Shown: positions 48,691 through 61,246 of the stretch, in pieces
Layout of the letters: the number at the start of each line of letters is the position of its first letter
How positions within the stretch are numbered: position 1 is the first letter of the stretch
Source of the DNA: Panorpa germanica
Lineage: Eukaryota; Arthropoda; Insecta; Mecoptera; Panorpidae
NCBI GenBank assembly: GCA_963678705.1
Contig: OY783213.1
Span: 8,188,451 to 8,252,450, forward strand
DNA: 64,000 bases
Direction: 5' to 3'
Made by a program: the position numbers and the translations under genes
Notes under the pieces: generated by a model
The model's input: the letters and a program-made list of their open reading frames with translations, nothing else
Told to the model about the DNA's origin: nothing
Databases searched by the model: none

Positions 48691-51614
48691 ATATTGAAAA
48701 CTATTTAGGTATTTGTGTGACTAAAATATTTATAGTGTGTACTTCATATTTATAATAATCCTGAACATATTTAATTTAAAATCATATGTCAAAGTGTAAG
48801 TCTCTTTATTGCTTTTTAACTGTATCTTAAAATACCTGTAATTGTTGTTCTGTTTTACATATTTGTTATGATCAGAAGGAGAGCGTTGTTTCATATATTA
48901 ATACATGTGCGTTCGGAAAATTTACCACACATGGAATTAAAATTTAAAACATACGTAGTTTTATTATGTACATAAAAAAGCATTTATTTTGATTAAGTCG
49001 AAATCAAATGTGCTTTGTCACACTACACTGCGACTATATAGTAATGTATTATATACAAATTTATATAACAAATTCATAAGCTACTTGATATTCCACAACA
49101 AATCTGTAATATATCCAACTTACTTATACCGCATATAATATGACTTCCTTGCTGTTGTCTGTGTCTTCCTCTACAACATCCTATCTCTCTCGCTCTGTCT
49201 CTTTCTCTATCTGTTTCATCTTCTCTACCAGATTTGTTCTTCTACATTCGGTTGAGAACTATATGTAAATTTATATAATCACATCGCAACCAAACATATA
49301 TAATATGAAATCTTCAAAGACTTTGAGATCTAATATGACCCTAATATAATAATGTATTTCTATGCAATATAGAGAATAGCATAATTAAGGGGTGGTTTTG
49401 AGGGTGGCTTTAGGGGTGTTTCGTTTTGTACCATTTGACAAGGAACTCTGAGAAGGATGGTGTTGCAAATATGTGGAGATTTGTCTGTCATATCACCGAC
49501 GCACTACTGCTACTTGGAGGACTATAATTTAATACAAGTATGTAATACTGAAAACACGTGATCTTCGGTTTATGGTGTATTATATGAGTAATAGTTTATT
49601 TTACATGTAATTAACATTTATTTGAAAAGTCTGCATTTCTTTCATTTTTATTTTAAGGATTAGACGTTCAGGGCAGACTGTTGCGTTTTCGGATTGGGGC
49701 CCCACACTAGTTCCATATATTAATTGGATAGGAGACACTTTAAAAAAGTACTACAATTAAAGGATAAACGTCATCGTTGGGAATATATCGTCATAGTACA
49801 GGAAAGAGCAAAATACAAAAGCATACCACAAAAAATGGATCTTTATCGCTAAAACAAACAGCGGATTATAAGTGTAACTGAGTATTCTAAGACCTTCTAA
49901 AAACTAATTCTCTTCTGGGACATTATTTTATTACACATTGGCATTTCACTCGCTGAAAATATTAAAGATAGAAGCCGTTTCCACCGTTTAAACTACTAGT
50001 TACTTAATTTTCTAATTAAGTATATCTAACTGTTATGAAAGCTAGAAAAATATGAATTTAATCAGCATGTATTATGTTTAGACATATATTTCAAAATCTA
50101 ATATGAGATACTAATATAGTTGCAATTTTAAGGAATGATAAAATGTCTTCGTTTTTTAAATGTGTAAACCCGGTGATTGTATTAGAAATGCGTAATAAAA
50201 TAAAGTCTAACGAAGAAATAACATTTCTGTTGGGTACATACTAGTATAACACGAAATTCTTTGACAGACAAGGATCGTCCGTGCTGGAAGTGGTGAATAG
50301 TGGTGGTGTTAGTGTTGGAGGGAGCATAGGGGGTGGTTGAATATCATACAGCAGTAGCAGTAGCAGCAGCAGCAGCAGTGAGCAGCGGGTAGTAGGTGCT
50401 ACTTGAGGGGGTGGATGCTGAATGTTGGATGTTGAACGTGATCACACTACCCTATCTGGCAACACGTGTTACCAAGAAGATAACTTAGTTGAGATAACGA
50501 CAGGAATTCTAATATCACCATCTATGTCAATATTCCGTATTATTATAGTCTTAGGTCTTCATGTAAGATGAATGATTGAAGACAAAATTTCAAAACAAAT
50601 TACTACATTATCGTATTGTTATTGCTTCAAAAAGTTTGGATTCCCTTTATTGCGTAACATTAAATTACCAGAGAATTGGGGGTTTAGATTTCTTATTTAA
50701 TTGGGTTCACACACACACGTATACACATATACATAACATTTGAAAACAATACATTTGTTTCTTAAAATATATCTATTTTATTATTTACAAAACTTTCTTT
50801 ACTATAAGTGTTTGAAACTTTCTTTAAAATGACTAATCATCAGGTTGTACATTCTCTTTATATCGAAATACAGTTTAAGTAACTGTATAATACAAGTTGT
50901 TATTTGAAACCTCTTTTTTTAATTAAAATCTAATGATAAATTGCATTGGTTCTTCTTAAAAATTGGCGTGCTTTGTAATGTCCTATATACTCTTAATTGG
51001 ACACTTCACTTTTATCTTTAAGATATAAGTAAACTGTTTATCTTAAAATATAATTATAATCGGCAATTTTAATTATAACAGTATTTGGTTCTCTTGCATT
51101 TCACTGCAGAGAAACTGTTGGAAAATTTCGAACTTACAAGTTAATTTGTGATATTATATACATGGGTTTATATCTTTGCTATTTCTTTTTGTAATTTTGG
51201 GCGCGTTTGTTTTTGCCCTGAAGCAAATGAATAAATTGCAAATAGGGTAGATTTATATTTAGAAAATGTGTAGTATATAGTAACCTCCAAGAAATAATCA
51301 TATAACATAATTAAATGGTTTAAGAAAGATTTAAAACTAGTAAAGACAACCACTTTTAGTTGATACATATACCATCTTAAAACAGATTTCAATATAAGGT
51401 TTGTGTCTTTAATAAAATAATACAAATGATTTTAGACGATATTGCTTTATTCATAATTAAAAATAGTTACATACTTAATATCAATAATTTAATTAAAATC
51501 TATCACATAGCACACATGCCATTATATTCTTTAGCCGGGACCAATCAATCTTATTGCATTATGATTCTTGAAGTGAGATACTTTTATATAGTACATTTCG
51601 AGATCAAAATTATA
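48691..51614. other. Non-coding stretch 3' of gene A
   Basis: It contains a pyrimidine-rich simple tract (49,175-49,225), an interrupted (CAG)n tract at 50,350-50,379 in a GC-richer patch, and AT-rich filler. No further exons of gene A were recognised beyond 51,615. Confidence 0.4.
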
Positions 51615-54600
51615 TTATTTCACCATTTTTGGGAATGTTTGTCGATCTCGAGGAACGTTAGATAAAAACTCTAGAAAACAAAATGTGTTAGCATATAATT
51701 ATAGAAATATTTCTGTTTTCTTTTATAGTTATTCTTTTTACCCATTTCAAATTCAGGGACTGTCCTATTTAACACATATAATATTTTCCATTTCCAAATA
51801 TTTTTTTCTAATTCAGAATCTGCTTGTAATATGAAAGTTCTGTATGATGTGGAACAACTGACTACAAATTGTGTTGGGTGTAGTGCAATTTCAGAATCAA
51901 GGATTATATTTCTTGATTCTATTTCATCCTCTACAATCTGAAATATATAAGAATTAATATTATGCAATTTTCAAAGTCAATAATTCAAATATTTGTACTC
52001 ATTCTTTTACTTACATTGTCTATGAAACTTCTAAATGTTATTTTATTTTCAAAAAGATTTGCTTCACCTACATAAATTTTTATATCACTTTTTATTGTTA
52101 CTTTTCCACTGTGAATTAAACGTCCTTGCAGATTTAATTTTATCTAAAACAATAATAATGCAATTAATGTTATGGTTGAAGTTACGAGAGTTCGGCGGTG
52201 ACTCATATTTAAAACAAGTTGTGGGGTATAAACTGCTGATATAACTAAAAAGCACTGACTCATTTTTTCTATAATGTATATAGAAACGAATAAGACAAAA
52301 TTCATTATCGTATTATAAATTTATACCGCTCTTATAACCTCTTTTAAGTATAAGTCACCGCCGATCTATCGTGATTTTGACTATACATTCAATTTAGAGA
52401 CCTCAGCTATTTAACCATGACAGAATATTATTTTATTTTTTTGTATAGCTGTTTTTTTGAGTAACTAACAGTTTTAATTTTAAAAATACTTACAGTATTT
52501 CTTCGTTTTAGTCCAGTAAATGCGGATTGGAATCTGGTCAATCTAGGTTTGGCTACCATCGATTCTGTAATATTAAAACAATATTTAAAAAGGCTTGTTT
52601 CATCTTGTAGATTCATTTACACGTACATTATTCGTAAATACTACATAATTTTCTTTACTTAATTTTGATAATCTTACGTTTTATTTGGTTAAATTGATGT
52701 TTCAGTAGGTCGTATATTTTGTTGTACCACATATCTCTCTCTTCATCCGTCGCCGCTTTTAGATGAATTGTTTTTGAACTCATTCCACTAAAACCTGTTG
52801 ATAAAGTGAATTTGGTTGTATTCTTCTTTATTGTTGGTAAAGTCATTTCGCTCAGCATCATATGGTTCTTGTAGTGAAAAACTTCATTCTTTATAATCTG
52901 TTGAATTTAAAAAAAAATAATTTTATATGATTGTATCTTTTTGTAATATATAATTAACTAAGGCTTACCTCTGGTTTTGCGAATACTATCATATCTTCAA
53001 AGAGAAACACTTGATATTTGTAACTCTTTTTACTGCACAATAATTTGCCTGTCATTAATAGTCGTGATGACTCCAAATCTATCTACAAACATTTATACGT
53101 TTTACATATTTTATTACAACTTTTTTAAATTTAATTTATTTGACGTCGGCCTAATTCAGATGCTGAGTCCTCCTAAAAGGATTCAAAGGAAATGTGCCTT
53201 ACATATTTAAGTATTAATATATAACTTACTGGACTGGAGTACACAAAGGGAATCATTTGTACTTCATCTGCTTTGGTTTCCAATTCTCTTAGCATTTGGG
53301 CAGCATTTTTAAGGGTCTTTACTGTGGCTGATGTACTTTTTGTGATTACTTGATCTCCAAACCTTTGAGAAACATCTAAAATATGTATATTGTAAATAAT
53401 CATAAGTTAATAAATTACAATCTGTTCGCAATTTACGACCATTCGCACTTAAGATGAAAAAATGTTCATAACTTTGATAGTGATATTTTTTTCAAATAAA
53501 AAATGAAGAAACTTAATAGTTTGACACATAGGCTTTTAAAATAGACTTTATTGCTTTGGCTCGTCACTTTTTGTTTGAATTTCGACTTACTATCGTATTA
53601 TCATTTTTATCGATCTAGTACCATTCCATTCTTATTTGTGATTCATATATTTAACGGATGACTACTCTAATTGGAATTTAATTGTTTAACACAGAATAAG
53701 TGTTGTACCTGCAATAGACCAAATAAGATGTTGACTTTGTAGAAGATTTTCAAAATTTTCTGCTATTCTTCCTAAAAGTTGACCATATTTAATCAATCTT
53801 TGTAGTGGTTTTAGAAAATAACTATTCAATCCCATTTGATCTCCGATTTCCAGTTTCTTTTTCTAAAAACAATGGTAGATTATAATTGAAAATGTTTCTA
53901 ATTGTAATTGTGTGTTTCTTCTCATTTTAACTAGTGCCGTACCATCAATAGAGTTCTGGGGGCTTATAAATACTTAGTAAACTAAAATTAAATACATTCT
54001 GTTCCTAGATTTAATTATTTGTATTTATTCACATTGCAGAGAACCAGGCACGCGCCTATACGTTTGATAGTACGGCACTGTTTGACGATAAATATTTATG
54101 CAAATTCTTACGTCAAAAAATGATCCATGTTCATCCATTAAATCCTTTGACCTTGGACAGTTCAAAGCATATTTTGTGTATATGTAAAATTGTTCTTCCT
54201 GTAAAAATATTACATTAGTTAAATGGTACTTAAATGCAAGGTACATATATTTCACGGCATAGCTATTTATACTTTGATGTCGAATTTTAATTGCGTAATT
54301 ACATATTACAATATATTTCTGAGAATTGCCAATAACTGTGAGATAGCGTTATCTGTGGCAGTAATATGTACAGCACATTTTTATAAAACGTCAATATATT
54401 ATCTTTAATGTGTAATGATTGGAAAAAGTAATACATTATTTAAAAAACTAATACTAGTCAAATTGCAATAGTTAATAAAAAGAAAGAAAGAAATAATAGT
54501 CTGTCACTAAATAAATTTACCTTTTACGTAAGTGTTACGTAATGCGTAAATTACTCGTTAGTTTATTAGCAATTTGCAACTTAGAAATACCAAATTATTG

Positions 54601-56187
54601 CACTTTAATATTTACCAATCTATCTTTGAATGATGAATGGTATTAGTGACATAGATAATGACTGATAACAAAGATTAATTAAACCGCGGAAATAATGTTG
54701 TCCTTTAACAAATTTTTATATATGTAACAAATCTCTTTGCAAGTTAATAAAATTCGCAAAATTAATATTATATATCTGTCTCGTTTGTTCTCATACGTAT
54801 ACATAAATACGTCCCGCTTACTCTTTGATAGATGTTAACAATAACATTAAATTATATGAAGAAAAATAGTTTGAAGGTCACATTGTGCAATGATTGACGT
54901 TGTGACTGCAAATCTTGCGTAGAATAGATTTTAATTTAAAATTTGATTTATATAAGTCAACAATACTTACAAAATTTATAAACATAGTGGCCATTGCTTG
55001 GCAGTCCATGTTGCATTCCATTAACGCTGGATTAAAGATAGATTCGTGAAATCTAAATAGTTCAACAATGTGCCCAAATAAGTAGTAACCTCTTTTCCTT
55101 AACAGCGGCGGTGCATCGTATCTATTTATTTCGGGCATGTAGTGAACTAGGATATAATTCAATGAAGCTATATACGATATCTCTGTTTCTAATAACTCTC
55201 TAGTAGCGCCGCGTATTTGATTAAGGAAGCTATAACAGATGATGAATATTATGTGTAAATTGTACCACTTGCTATAAATGTATGTAGGTTTACATACCGT
55301 TCAGAGTTATCCTTCAGCGTAGGAGCGTTTATAACTTCCAAAGGTATTTCTATTTCTTCTTTGTCATTTCCATGCACTAATATTTGTGAATCATCATCGA
55401 ACACACTTACAAAATCTTCATCAAATGCGTTATTGTTATAAACAAGCACATTTTTATTTTTACTTTCCTCAGAATGAATACCATCTTCATTCATGCGATG
55501 ATCTTCATTAATAATTAGTCCTTCGTTAAAAGGTACACTAACACTTATTTCTTGAGGTTTTTTGAACTTACTGTTACTATCATGTTGAAACTCCCGGATA
55601 TCATTGATGACAATCTTATCCCCTTCCTCGAAATACTTTAGCATAGCATCAGACAACTCATTTTTAGTTTCACAGGTTGGAGTAATGGGCTCTGCTTTCT
55701 CATCCATCATTAAAACAATATCATCTATTGTTTTACTATCCAATTTTTTAGAATCTAAACTACTCCAAATTTCTATTTCATTTAAATTACTTCCTAAAGA
55801 TATATTGCGCTTCTTCCTATCATCTGTATGGTCTACCCAGGTGTCAATATACTCTGAACTTGAATACGGGAAATGCGTTTCAAATATTTCCCAGTTTTCT
55901 CTTCCTTTTATGGTTCCATTTTGTCGCACTTTCGTTTCACAAGTTGTAGTTGGTAATTCTGACGACAAGTAAGGGAAATGTGTCTCCAACTTTGCTTTTC
56001 TTGGTGATACATCGATATCGTTACTACTTCTAGCATTGTTATCAGTCCTGCTATCTATGTATGCACTGCTAGATATGTTAGTCGCACTTTTTGATATATT
56101 TACTGCACCTCTCTTTCCACTAACTCTCTTTTTGTTCGATAGCCTTGCATTACTTCGACGAATTTCGTTGTATCCGGTTTCCGACAT
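51615..56187 (-). CDS. Gene A: Dbl-family Rho guanine-nucleotide exchange factor (DH-PH-PH)
   Basis: Eleven exons were reconstructed: 56187-55298, 55229-54971, 54198-54112, 53862-53709, 53375-53230, 53082-52969, 52897-52678, 52564-52494, 52143-52015, 51937-51742, 51670-51615. All introns are GT-AG and the sum is exactly 774 codons (773 aa). Start ATG gives MSETGYNEIRR. Residues 1-296 are acidic and low-complexity, with a repeated ETHFPYxSSE motif. The DH domain spans about 305-505: CR1 LLETEISYIASL, a YTKYALNCPRS stretch, and CR3 YFLKPLQRLIKYGQLL. PH1 spans about 513-620 (KYQVFLFEDMIVFAKP, ending ERDMWYNKIYDLL). A second PH-like domain spans about 648-755 (QGRLIHSGKVTI, NIWKWKILYVL). The family activates Rho/Rac/Cdc42 GTPases. 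DH-PH-PH order recalls FGD proteins but no FYVE finger is present. The last exon is the least certain. Confidence 0.85.
52177..52379 (+). mobile_element. 205-bp MITE family, copy 3, in intron 8 of gene A
   Basis: Complete copy with ends GTTACGAGAGTTCGGCGGTG and ATCTATCGTGATTTT-type right border. It is collinear with 29,590-29,794. Its left edge lies about 33 bp upstream (in gene sense) of the exon 9 acceptor, so the element now supplies most of this intron and perhaps its branch site. Confidence 0.78.
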
Positions 56188-57318
56188 GTCGGTAATTTTA
56201 TTTAACACACAATATATATATTCTTTAGTTCAGTTTAAAACACACATAACGGTCACAATGAGACTACTTAGTAAATTGAGCAAAACATTTTTGTTTAGTT
56301 TGTGCTTATTATCATCGAGTGTAGATAACTGTCGCTGTGTTATCAGTAGGTTCGTAAGCACATGATTGACTGAATCTTGATAAACCAAATATAATACAGG
56401 TTCAATTTATTTTGTTACTTTCGTTAACTATCGGTTTGTAAAATTAAGCGTACAATAATCTAGAATACACTTGTACTTTATAAAACATGTTAATGTTATC
56501 TGCAAAATATTATTCGAGCAGATAATAATATTCATTGAAAAAAATATCACCTAACACGTATAGCAAAGGACAATCGTAAATATGTAATTTATTGAAAAAT
56601 CATTTATTACATAAATTAATGACTTCTGATTTAAATTTTGTTCGCCAGTTTGTTAGTACACAAGTCGACCACTGTGAAATTAACAGGGTATTGTTAATTT
56701 TACTTTTTTACACTCTCAGTTAATTAGATCAGTTTTGTTAATTAGGCCAGTACTGTTGCTTGGCATCAATATTACTGAATACCTTGAAGTACACATTTTG
56801 TAGCAAAGGCTCTAACAAAAGTCTAAAGGTATTCGTCAATAGATCAGCTTGAAGTCATTGCGCGCATCGCATTACGTATTCTTTGTATAGCTACTCATAC
56901 AAGTGCGTTCACTGTTCCGAACCGTATACATCTTTCTATTGCACGTGCAAACGTAGTACACAGTTGGGCATGGATAAACGTATTTTCAACAATGATAATG
57001 TGACTTTAGGCGCATACCTCTTTAGCAGTCCAAGGCAAGGGACGAAGACTTTGTTGTGTTTACTTTTATGTTGTTGTTTTATTATTAACTTTGACCATTT
57101 AATTTATTTTACACAGCTGGCAGTTGTTTTTTATATATTGTTTAATTAATTTAATTAGTTGTGTTGCGATTTCGAGCTCTGACCAATTATGTAAAATTTT
57201 AAGTCTACAAAAAGAATAATTAAATGCACTATCGTTTTATTTAGCACTGCTATTTTTTTGAACACTACTGTCTATTTTGATTCACACTTTGATTGCTAAC
57301 AGCAGTTTGTTAAATAAC
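56188..57318. other. Upstream region of gene A
   Basis: About 1.1 kb between the gene A start codon and the next M1 copy. A promoter is expected here. A TATATATATT tract lies about 30 bp upstream of the ATG, but no start site can be called. An 88-codon forward frame near 56,883 starts without ATG and has no similarity. Confidence 0.35.
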
Positions 57319-57901
57319 AATGGTCTATGTCTTAATTTCTATAAAAGTGTACTATATATTGATAAAGTGGGTTACTAGAACCTCAAATGTTCAATTATTT
57401 TTTAATAACTCCTTATATGTTAAGAGATATTAACAATTAAAAAAGTCATTTTGTCTTTTTAATTATTAAAGGGATTCAACCTTTTGTAAGGTTACCAACC
57501 TTACCGCTCATAAATCTTTGCTATATGTATTTATATATCAAAATATCAAATATTATTTACAGCTGTTTCAAGGAACAATCAAATTTCAATATTATGTCTG
57601 CCTTAGCAGGGTTCAATAAAATTAAAACTTATTATTCTTTGACTTAACTTGATTATTTGACTACCAACAGCTACAAAACATTACCACAGCACTGACCTAC
57701 TCAACAAATAACTGACGTTAAAATGCATTTCACGTCATACAAATATGGCCGACCATTTGTAGCGCTAAAACTACAATTCAAATTTTTAATTGCTTTATCT
57801 CCGTCAACATTTAGATATTTAATAAAATAGACATTTATTAACATCAATTTCAATCAACAATTGAAAAATCGACCACTAAAAAATAAGGACACAATCCCAT
57901 T
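57319..57901 (+). mobile_element. M1 MITE copy 10, between genes A and B
   Basis: The left end lacks about ten bases of the terminal repeat (AATGGTCTATGTCTT) and the right end is degraded (AGGACACAATCCCATT). The interior is collinear with copies 5 and 6, with one internal deletion near 57,480. It sits just downstream of the 3' end of gene B. Confidence 0.85.
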
Positions 57902-58032
57902 GCATCATTTATACCAAGTTCGGGTACGATGCTGATCTAATTAATCATGAAGGTGGTGGAAGAGAAATCCTTCAAAAGTTTATCTTTAATTTTTTATTAA
58001 ATTATATATTACTTTTATATTTACATTGTCAT

Positions 58033-58038
58033 TTTATT
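58033..58038 (-). terminator. Polyadenylation signal of gene B
   Basis: AATAAA on the minus strand, about 70 bp after the inferred stop codon of gene B. Confidence 0.5.
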
Positions 58039-58106
58039 CAAGGTACTTAAATTTAGTAGGACTACGTCGTTGGAAACGTTCGCCTGTCTCCAGGAACATT
58101 AGATAT

Positions 58107-61100
58107 TCCTGAAACTTTTTCAAAATTTCTGATTAACTGTATCATTTATTAAAATATTTTATTTCGTAAAAAAATAATTCTTACAGCTTAAAAACTCAGG
58201 AACTGTTTTATTTAAAACATATAATATTTTCCATTTCCATATAATTTTATCTAATTCCATTTCCGATTCTAGTGTAAAGGCTTTGTAAGATTTCAGACAT
58301 GACACTATAAATCTGGCAGGGTAAGAAGGAACAGCACTGTCTAGGCGAAGAAACTTTGACTCGATTTCTTCGTCTAAAATCTGTGTTAAGAATAATTGAT
58401 AATATATATGTTTCATATTATTTGTTAGTACTTAACAAAACTTACATTTTCAATAACGCTCTTGAGTGAAATTTTATCTTCGAAGAGTTTGATTTCGACA
58501 TCGTAGACACCTCTCTCGCTGCATATCTTTAACTTACCCCCATAGACTAGCCGAGTTTGTACATCACTTTTCACCTAAAAGTTTTTAATTATACTAAGAA
58601 ATATCTTTGGGACAAATTGCAATTAATAAAAACATTATGATTGATAAAAAATGGAACTTACGGTGTCTTTACTCTTAGCTCCTGTAGTCGCAGAACGAAA
58701 TATACTCATTCTAGATTTTGGAGTCATGCCTTCTGTAAATGAAATTATAATAATTAATATATTGATTACATAATATTTTGAATTTATACTACGTATATAT
58801 TTCTACGTTTTATTTGTTTGAACTGCAGATTTAGTAATTCCATTATTTTGTCGCACCACTCATTCCTTTCCGCCACATTTGCCGCCCTTACGGATATAGA
58901 TTTAGGGTGGATCGTGTTACTGGCCGTGGACAATGTAAATTTCGTTTCATCGTGTTCACTTCTCTTTGGAATTGTCATTTCAGTTAAGAAAATATGATCT
59001 TTGTGGAAGAATATTTCATTCTTAGCAATCTTAAAGACAATAACATCATTAGTTTTATTTGTATTTAAATACGAAATAGTTCGAAATGAAACTTTCTAAA
59101 TATTTTACCATTGGCTTTGTGAAAACTATTTTATCTTCGAATAGAAAAACTTGATATTTGTAATTTTTTCGCTTGTAAAATAGTTTCCCTGTCTTCAGCA
59201 AATGCGTGGATTCCAGATTGAACTGAAAGGTTAAGTTCCTATTAGAGATTACTTGCGGATCTTCTGAATTACTTTTAGAGATTCTTACCGGACAGTCGTA
59301 CACCAAAGGGATCATGTTAACTTCGTCAGCTTTCTTTAGCAGCGCTTTGAGTACTGACACAGCCCTTTGCAGCGTCTCCAATGTGTCTGACGAACTTCTT
59401 ATGATGAGCCCTTCATTATACTGCTCGGATATTTCTGAAATTTGAGGAAAATATTTTCTGGATTGAATGCCATCAAAGTTAAATTGATTTTGTATCATGT
59501 TAGAAAAAATATTTTGATGAATTGTTTCCAAAACAATATTTTCATACCGTTTAAACACCAAGAAGTTTCATTGTTGTTCAGCAGCTTGGTGAAATTATCA
59601 ACAATTCTCTCCATCAGAAGACGATATTTCATTAATCGAATGGACGGCGCTAATAACTGGCTGTGCAGGCTATGTCTATCGCCAATTTCTCGCGCCTTAT
59701 CCTAAAAGATATATAGCGGGTATATTAGGCAACCATTTTTGATCCAAATACGAGCAATTCTTGCAAACAGCTAATTATTTTACCTCAAAAAACGATTTGT
59801 AATCTTGAATAACTGCCTCCATCCGAGTGCTGTCCAGAGCATTTTTTATGTAAATATAAAATTGACCTTCCTAAAAATAAATAGATTGTTAAAGAATATT
59901 GATGAGTTAATCGAACAGCTCCGTGTCTATTAATTTTTATTTTAATAATATAAACACACAGCCTAAACAAAGCATAAACTTTATCAATGTCTTTATGAGA
60001 TTATTAAACTAAAGTTGCGACCATATCAGATAATATTTGTTAGACTAAGATGATATCATTTTATTTCAACAATAAACCTAATTATTAGTGCACCATTGTT
60101 TACTTACAAAGGATATAAATAAATTAGCAATTGCTTGGCAATCCATATTGCATTCGATGAGAGCTGGTCTGAAAATAGTGTTGTGAAAATCATGAATTTT
60201 CACAATATGTCCAAACAGATAAAACGATCTTTTCTTTAAGGGTGGTGGAGCATCCAGTCTGTTTACTTCAGGCATGTAGTGAACCAGAATGCTTTTTAAT
60301 GACTCAACGTATGTGTCTTCAGTTGTTAATATTTCGGCGGTTGTGTATTTTATTTCTGAAATTATGCTGAAACATAAGTTAGTATTATAAATGCTTATCA
60401 CCGTTTTCACCCCTGGCTCTTTATATTCTTTTGTTCATATATGTTTACTGTAATATGTATAACATATAATTCTAACAAAAATTACAACATAAGAAGTTAT
60501 TCATGCTGAATATATATATTATTCATGCTGACATATATATAAATAAAAGAAAAACATAATTACCTTTCAATTTTATTCTTTTTTAATAGTGAAACATTAT
60601 CATGCTCTATTGGAACCGAAACACGAATTTCTTCCTTAACAACATCATGAACTCTTAGTTCTACATCATCAAAATCATCGACACTTTCAAAACTATCAAG
60701 TGATACATCATCTTTCTCAGGATCAATAAATTCATTAGGATTTGTATCATATTCATTGAAAAAATCAAGTAACTCTTTCTTTTCATCTGTTTCCAGTGGG
60801 GTATCTTCTGCATTGTCTTCAATTTGTTTGTTTTCTGAATTAAATTCTTCATTTATTATTACTTGTGTTCTACTCTCCAAGTATTTTAGCATAGCCGATG
60901 ACAACTCATCGTCTTCACCGGTAATGCAATCTTCTTCATGATCTTGCTCTTCGTCTATCATGCGAACGATCTCATCAATAATGCTGCCATCACTCTCATC
61001 TGAATCAAAGCAACGCCAACTTTCATTGTACACTGCATTGCACATACCGTTCCCATTTGATTCATTATTAGTAACGTTTTTTACATGGCGAGTTCTTATC

Positions 61101-61246
61101 AATGAGAAATATGTATCAAACACTTGCCAACTATCTTCGTTACCATCTCTTTCACTTTCTTTATCACAGCATCCAACATTTTGTCTATTATCACTACAGT
61201 TACTGTTTTTGTCACTAATTAAACTACTCCATGAGTGGACAGACAT
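58107..61246 (-). CDS. Gene B: Dbl-family Rho guanine-nucleotide exchange factor, tandem paralogue of A
   Basis: Exons: 61246-60564, 60366-60108, 59870-59784, 59701-59548, 59434-59289, 59222-59109, 59029-58807, 58732-58662, 58574-58446, 58380-58185, and 58108 onward. Exons 2-6 and 8-10 have exactly the same lengths and phases as in gene A; exon 7 is 3 bp longer. Start MSVHSWSSLISD. The acidic exon 1 keeps SSAMLKYLES and IIDEIVRMIDEE motifs shared with A. DH domain: ILTTEDTYVESL (CR1), then a diverged CR3 (LLAPSIRLMKYRLLMERI). PH1: KYQVFLFEDKIVFTKP to RNEWCDKIMELL. Second PH-like: TRLVYGGKLKI to IIWKWKILYVL. Splicing exon 10 to the last exon makes TGA, giving 687 aa. Expected to act on Rho-type GTPases. 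Confidence 0.83.

Noticed and set aside
56883..57149. 88-codon forward frame upstream of gene A
   Set aside because: It starts on a non-ATG codon, has a low-complexity hydrophobic end, and lacks similarity and splice sites.
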